Below, in pieces: positions 60,748 through 64,000 of a stretch of DNA of 64,000 bases. The notes under the pieces were generated by a model. The model was given only the letters and a program-made list of their open reading frames with translations, searched no databases and was not told the DNA's origin. The stretch is from Lottia gigantea. Taxonomy: Eukaryota; Mollusca; Gastropoda; Lottiidae. The number at the start of each line of letters is the position of its first letter. Position 1 is the first letter of the stretch. The translations under genes and the position numbers were made by a program. The DNA is taken from NCBI RefSeq assembly GCF_000327385.1, contig NW_008709073.1, positions 2,414,390 to 2,478,389 on the forward strand, in the 5' to 3' direction.

Positions 60748-62032
60748 TCAGTCCTTCTTCGTCTTCTTGTTGGCTTTCCGTTTTCTACAAATACGTCGGC
60801 AACAACAGCTGATAAATTTGAAGGTAAGATACCAGCCGATGAAAATAAAGGTAAATATTATGAACCAAACATCTACCATATATTGAGAAAATACATTTGA
60901 GTCACACGATGTAGGTCTCAAATGAGCTCCACCAAATTTTAAAACGTGTTCTAGTGCATTTGCTGCAGATTCTTGTGGAGTAAATTTAGCATCATGGAAA
61001 ATTGCCGATAGTCTTTTCATATTGGTGCTAATTGTTTTGTTATTCAACACTGTCTTAATTACTCTTACGACTTCTTCATTGGTGGAAGTCATCAGTTTCA
61101 CAGAAGATCCTATGTTCAGATTGATAACTTTCTGCCCATTTCCTNNNNNNNNNNNNNNNNNNNNNNNNNNNNNNNNNNNNNNNNNNNNNNNNNNTTGCTG
61201 GACGTGTTGTTAATCCACCGACTCTGATATGGTTTGGATACAGAGCTTTAGGATAGTCCAATATATCATTTGCATTTTCTATAAACAGAAGAGACTTTCT
61301 CATCATTTCATTGACATCTGCATCCAAGACTTCGTCAGGAACATAGTCCTTTAACTTTGCTTTGTCCAACTTCTTGAAAATGTGAGAAATCCGTATTCCA
61401 AGTGCAACACCCAATGTCAATAGAGTATTCATTACTCTTTCTGGTAAACTCATCCTGGATGAAAACGAAGACAATTCAAATGGATGGACATGTGTTTGAG
61501 CAGCAGTACCTAATCCCGGAAATATAGCTGCCCCTTCTATTACCGCCTCAGCATTTAAATATTTAGCCACGTAAAAGTAACACTCGCTTGTTGGCATGGA
61601 GTCTATTATAGCTATATCTATATTTTTGGATTTCAACAATTTCATTTTGTCTGTGGCAATTAATGCTGATTCACACATCGGAGCACCAATGTGAAAAAAC
61701 GCCGACAAAAACGTGAGGTTGTGAGTAAATTGTTTCCCAGCAAAAGTTGCTTCCACAATGTGTGTTTCGATTGTATGTTTATGTTTAACAAACTCTTCAC
61801 TTGGTTTATAAGTTATTATTTCAACTTTGGATCCATCGAAACAATTGGAAGTTTTAAATGTATCAGGTAGATAAGCGAAAACTGAATGGTTTCGCTGTAG
61901 TAGTTCTTTGGCAATACCTGCCATCTCTAAGCAGTGACTGGTAACAGGAAATGGTAATAGCAGGAAGTTTCCAGCATGGCTATTGTTAACCTTTACTGCC
62001 AGAATGACGAGGAAAATCCACGGACGATACAT
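60748..62032 (-). CDS. UDP-glucuronosyltransferase, interrupted by an assembly gap
   Basis: ER-membrane enzyme that transfers a sugar from a UDP-sugar to lipophilic acceptors. The N-terminal part (62032-61195, about 279 residues) has a signal peptide (MYRPWIFLVILAVKVNNSHA), GNFLLLPFPVTSHCLEM, the variable acceptor domain and PNHIRVGGLTTRPA. The C-terminal part (61144-60748, 131 residues) resumes at NGQKVINLNIGSSVKLM, then LEHVLKFGGAHLRP, a membrane helix YMVDVWFIIFTFIFIGWYL, a basic tail and KTKKD with a KxKxx ER-retrieval pattern. The UDP-sugar signature falls in the 50-N gap; by comparison with the ~530-residue family about 110 residues are missing, so the gap is smaller in the file than in life. 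Both sides are open, so the gene is probably intact. It is single-exon over the visible coding part, with an acceptor at 62118 marking a 5' UTR intron. Confidence 0.93.
61145..61194. other. Assembly gap (50 N)
   Basis: Exactly 50 undetermined bases inside the UGT coding region. The frames on the two sides do not agree across 50 bases, and the lost family motif needs roughly 330 bp, so the length is a placeholder. Confidence 0.97.
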
Positions 62033-62117
62033 CTTCTCAGCTTGTTATTATCAAATTGTCTTCAAAACATAGAAGACTCAAAGGCAGAATCTGTGATAAT
62101 CTGTAGGTTATGCTTAT

Positions 62118-63752
62118 CTGAAAAAACACAAGACAAATACCATTAAAAATATGGCAATTCTCAGAATATCATTCAAATTTATTGAGAATAAAACTGGATC
62201 CAACGCTTAACCCTGCAGTACGCCGCTGTATAAACAGGATGAAAATTGGTATATGCCAATTAATAAAAATATTACCTTATTCAAGCAATGGACTAACATG
62301 TGCAACCCTTAAGAGTTTGTGAATATTGTGTAAACTAAGCAACATATCTAGATCGTTTTGAAAATTGCGTCCTTGCTTTTAACCCTTCAATCAAAACAGG
62401 TCTACATATTGACCCCATTGTAATGGAGAAAAGATATACCGTCTTTACCATCACCTTGCACAATTGGATTATTGTCATTAAGTATAAAAAATTTCAAGTC
62501 TTAATTTTAATTACAGAAGTAATAAACATTTACTTAAAATATTTAAAAAAAAGTAAACCATTGCACTTGATGTTTTATTGATGGACTTAAATCAGCAGGC
62601 TACACGTAGGGCCTAGATGTTTTGTCTATTAGCAGGTTCGCAAACACATCAGTGACGTTTCTACGGAGGGGTGAGAGAGTTGGGGTGTTAGCAAAAGGAT
62701 GGCTAGGCTTTGACCCCCCCCCCCCCCTTCCACATACACTCGTGTTATTTTACATAGTGACGAAATTTTGTGGCCCCTATTCGGTCACCTCACCAATGTT
62801 TTCTGGTTGAACCACTGAACTACATGTAGACCCTATAAGGTCTTTTAGGGTACACCCCTTATGTTAATCATTAGATCGAGTATTTATCTGTCCTCTTTAT
62901 TCAACTCTATATCCATATCTATATCTGGTTTCCTTGAGACGTTTCAGCCTCACATTATCTAGGCCTTTGTCTTGTTCTCATGGTTTACGAAACAGTTAGT
63001 ACTGCTTATCGGGGCAAGACGCACTTGGGGCGTTGACAGAAGAATAGAAAAAGATGTAAAATGTTGAGCCATTGAACATTTCTTACGCCCATGTTTAAAA
63101 AAAAGTGAAGGCTTTGGGGCATGTCGCCCTCTTATTATCATCGGGGCGAGACACATTTAGGGCGTTGACAGATAGATTTTCATATTCAAAATAAGTAAAG
63201 TGTTGCCGAACCTCTAGTGTCAGAGTTTCTCGGATTACTGTAACTTTTAATAATGTAGGGGCAGACAACTCTTATACTTGACTCATTTCTCATTATAATT
63301 AAGACGTACAAATACGTATGTTGACATTTCATCTGTATTTATACTATAAATCAAAAATAATCGTCAAAATCATCTTTTAAGTGTAATGCGGAATCGAACA
63401 ATTTTTTTTTGTCAGTTTTATATTTAAGACGATTCCGATTATGTAGTCGGTGACTTCCAGTCTTATTGGTGGATCCAATTATGTCAATACGGCACGGGTT
63501 ATAATTAGTTTTAAATTGACATACCAATCAACTCTTTAATTTTTTTTTGAAATTGATTGTTTTCATTTAATAAATTATCTAAGATCTTAAATATCAGAAG
63601 CTTTTCTAGGTTTAATGACGAAGTATTTTGATTCAAAATACACCACACCATCTTGACAACAAAAATTCATTGATCGTGCCACCATATTTTAACCGGTGCA
63701 GAAATAGTAACACCGTCATAGAGTAAAATTCCTTCTATTTTTCATAATCATC
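62118..63752. other. Divergent interval between UGT and UCHL3
   Basis: No coding exon is supported. A run of 13 C lies near 62715. Two blocks about 120 bp apart (63011 and 63141) share a CGGGGC-AGAC-CA-TT-GGGCGTTGACAG pattern, a small imperfect direct repeat. The promoters of both genes must lie here and were not pinned down. Confidence 0.4.
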
Positions 63753-64000
63753 ATGTCTGAACAACGTTGGATTCCACTAGAATCAAATCCTGATGTTTTG
63801 AACAAATATGTACGAGCATTAGGTGTACCGGAAAACTGGCAATTTGTCGATATTTATGGTTTAGACGATGAACTACTAGCAATGGTACCACAACCAGTTA
63901 GTGCAGTGATCTTGTTATTTCCAGACACGGACCAAGTATCTGCCAATCCAATTGGTTCTGTCGATTCTAACCCTCCAGCACCATTATATTACACGAAACA
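63753..64000 (+). CDS. UCHL3: UCHL3 ubiquitin C-terminal hydrolase, N-terminal part cut by the window end
   Basis: Cysteine protease that removes small adducts from ubiquitin and NEDD8 C-termini. The 82 visible codons align with the UCHL3 N-terminus: QRWIPLESNPDVLNKYVRAL, ENWQFVDIYGLDDELLAMVP, QPVSAVILLFPDTDQV, ending at LYYTK just before the expected catalytic-cysteine region. The start ATG matches the family start closely (MSEQRWIPLE for MEGQRWLPLE). The frame runs 248 nt without an intron. The catalytic Cys, His and Asp lie beyond the window. Confidence 0.94.
   Translation, partial: MSEQRWIPLESNPDVLNKYVRALGVPENWQFVDIYGLDDELLAMVPQPVSAVILLFPDTDQVSANPIGSVDSNPPAPLYYTK

Overview
The window is nuclear DNA of an animal, most likely a marine mollusc. 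The evidence is GT-AG split genes with close animal orthologues, AT-rich intergenic DNA, and a dense load of short palindromic elements and tRNA-derived SINEs, including the 'AAGGGCAATAACTC' motif that I recall from molluscan repeats. A patellogastropod limpet such as Lottia would fit, with its draft-style 50-N gap. The species is inference, not something the sequence proves.

Nine protein-coding genes are supported, two cut by the window edges. From left to right: the last exon of VPS35 (+, 14-1405); a two-exon calcineurin-like metallophosphoesterase (+, 3183-4662); a four-exon ankyrin-repeat/SOCS-box protein (-, 10659-8580); a six-exon divergent phospholipid scramblase (+, 12082-14929); a four-exon PEBP/RKIP family protein (-, 18890-15649); a seven-exon ZRANB1/Trabid K29/K33-type OTU deubiquitinase (+, 21956-26338); an eight-exon MGAT2 (GnT-II) Golgi glycosyltransferase (-, 47120-36040); a UDP-glucuronosyltransferase broken by an assembly gap (-, 62032-60748); and the start of UCHL3 (+, 63753-64000). 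I built exons by hand from GT-AG sites, phase and family alignment. The phase closes in every complete model.

The genes do not form a pathway. Two act on ubiquitin (ZRANB1, UCHL3), one probably recruits a Cullin-5 ligase (ASB-like), and the rest serve endosomal sorting, lipids, N-glycans and conjugation. Three gene pairs are divergent (ASB/scramblase, PEBP/ZRANB1, UGT/UCHL3) and three convergent.

The rest is repeat-rich. Three families of short non-autonomous elements start TTAAAGGGA and end TCCCTTTAA or close to it: A, a foldback with TGACGTCA in its core; B; and E. Family C has TATACGCCCAC ends. A tRNA-derived SINE family lies almost entirely in one orientation, and there is a hAT-like element. 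Tandem arrays crowd the MGAT2 introns. The most striking, at 38641-39185, repeats the exon 5 end and its 5' splice site twelve times at 46-bp spacing. The longest gene-free stretches are 26.3-36.0 kb and 47.1-60.7 kb. No retroviral, LTR, Polinton or other virus-like element was recognised, and no tRNA, rRNA or CRISPR array.
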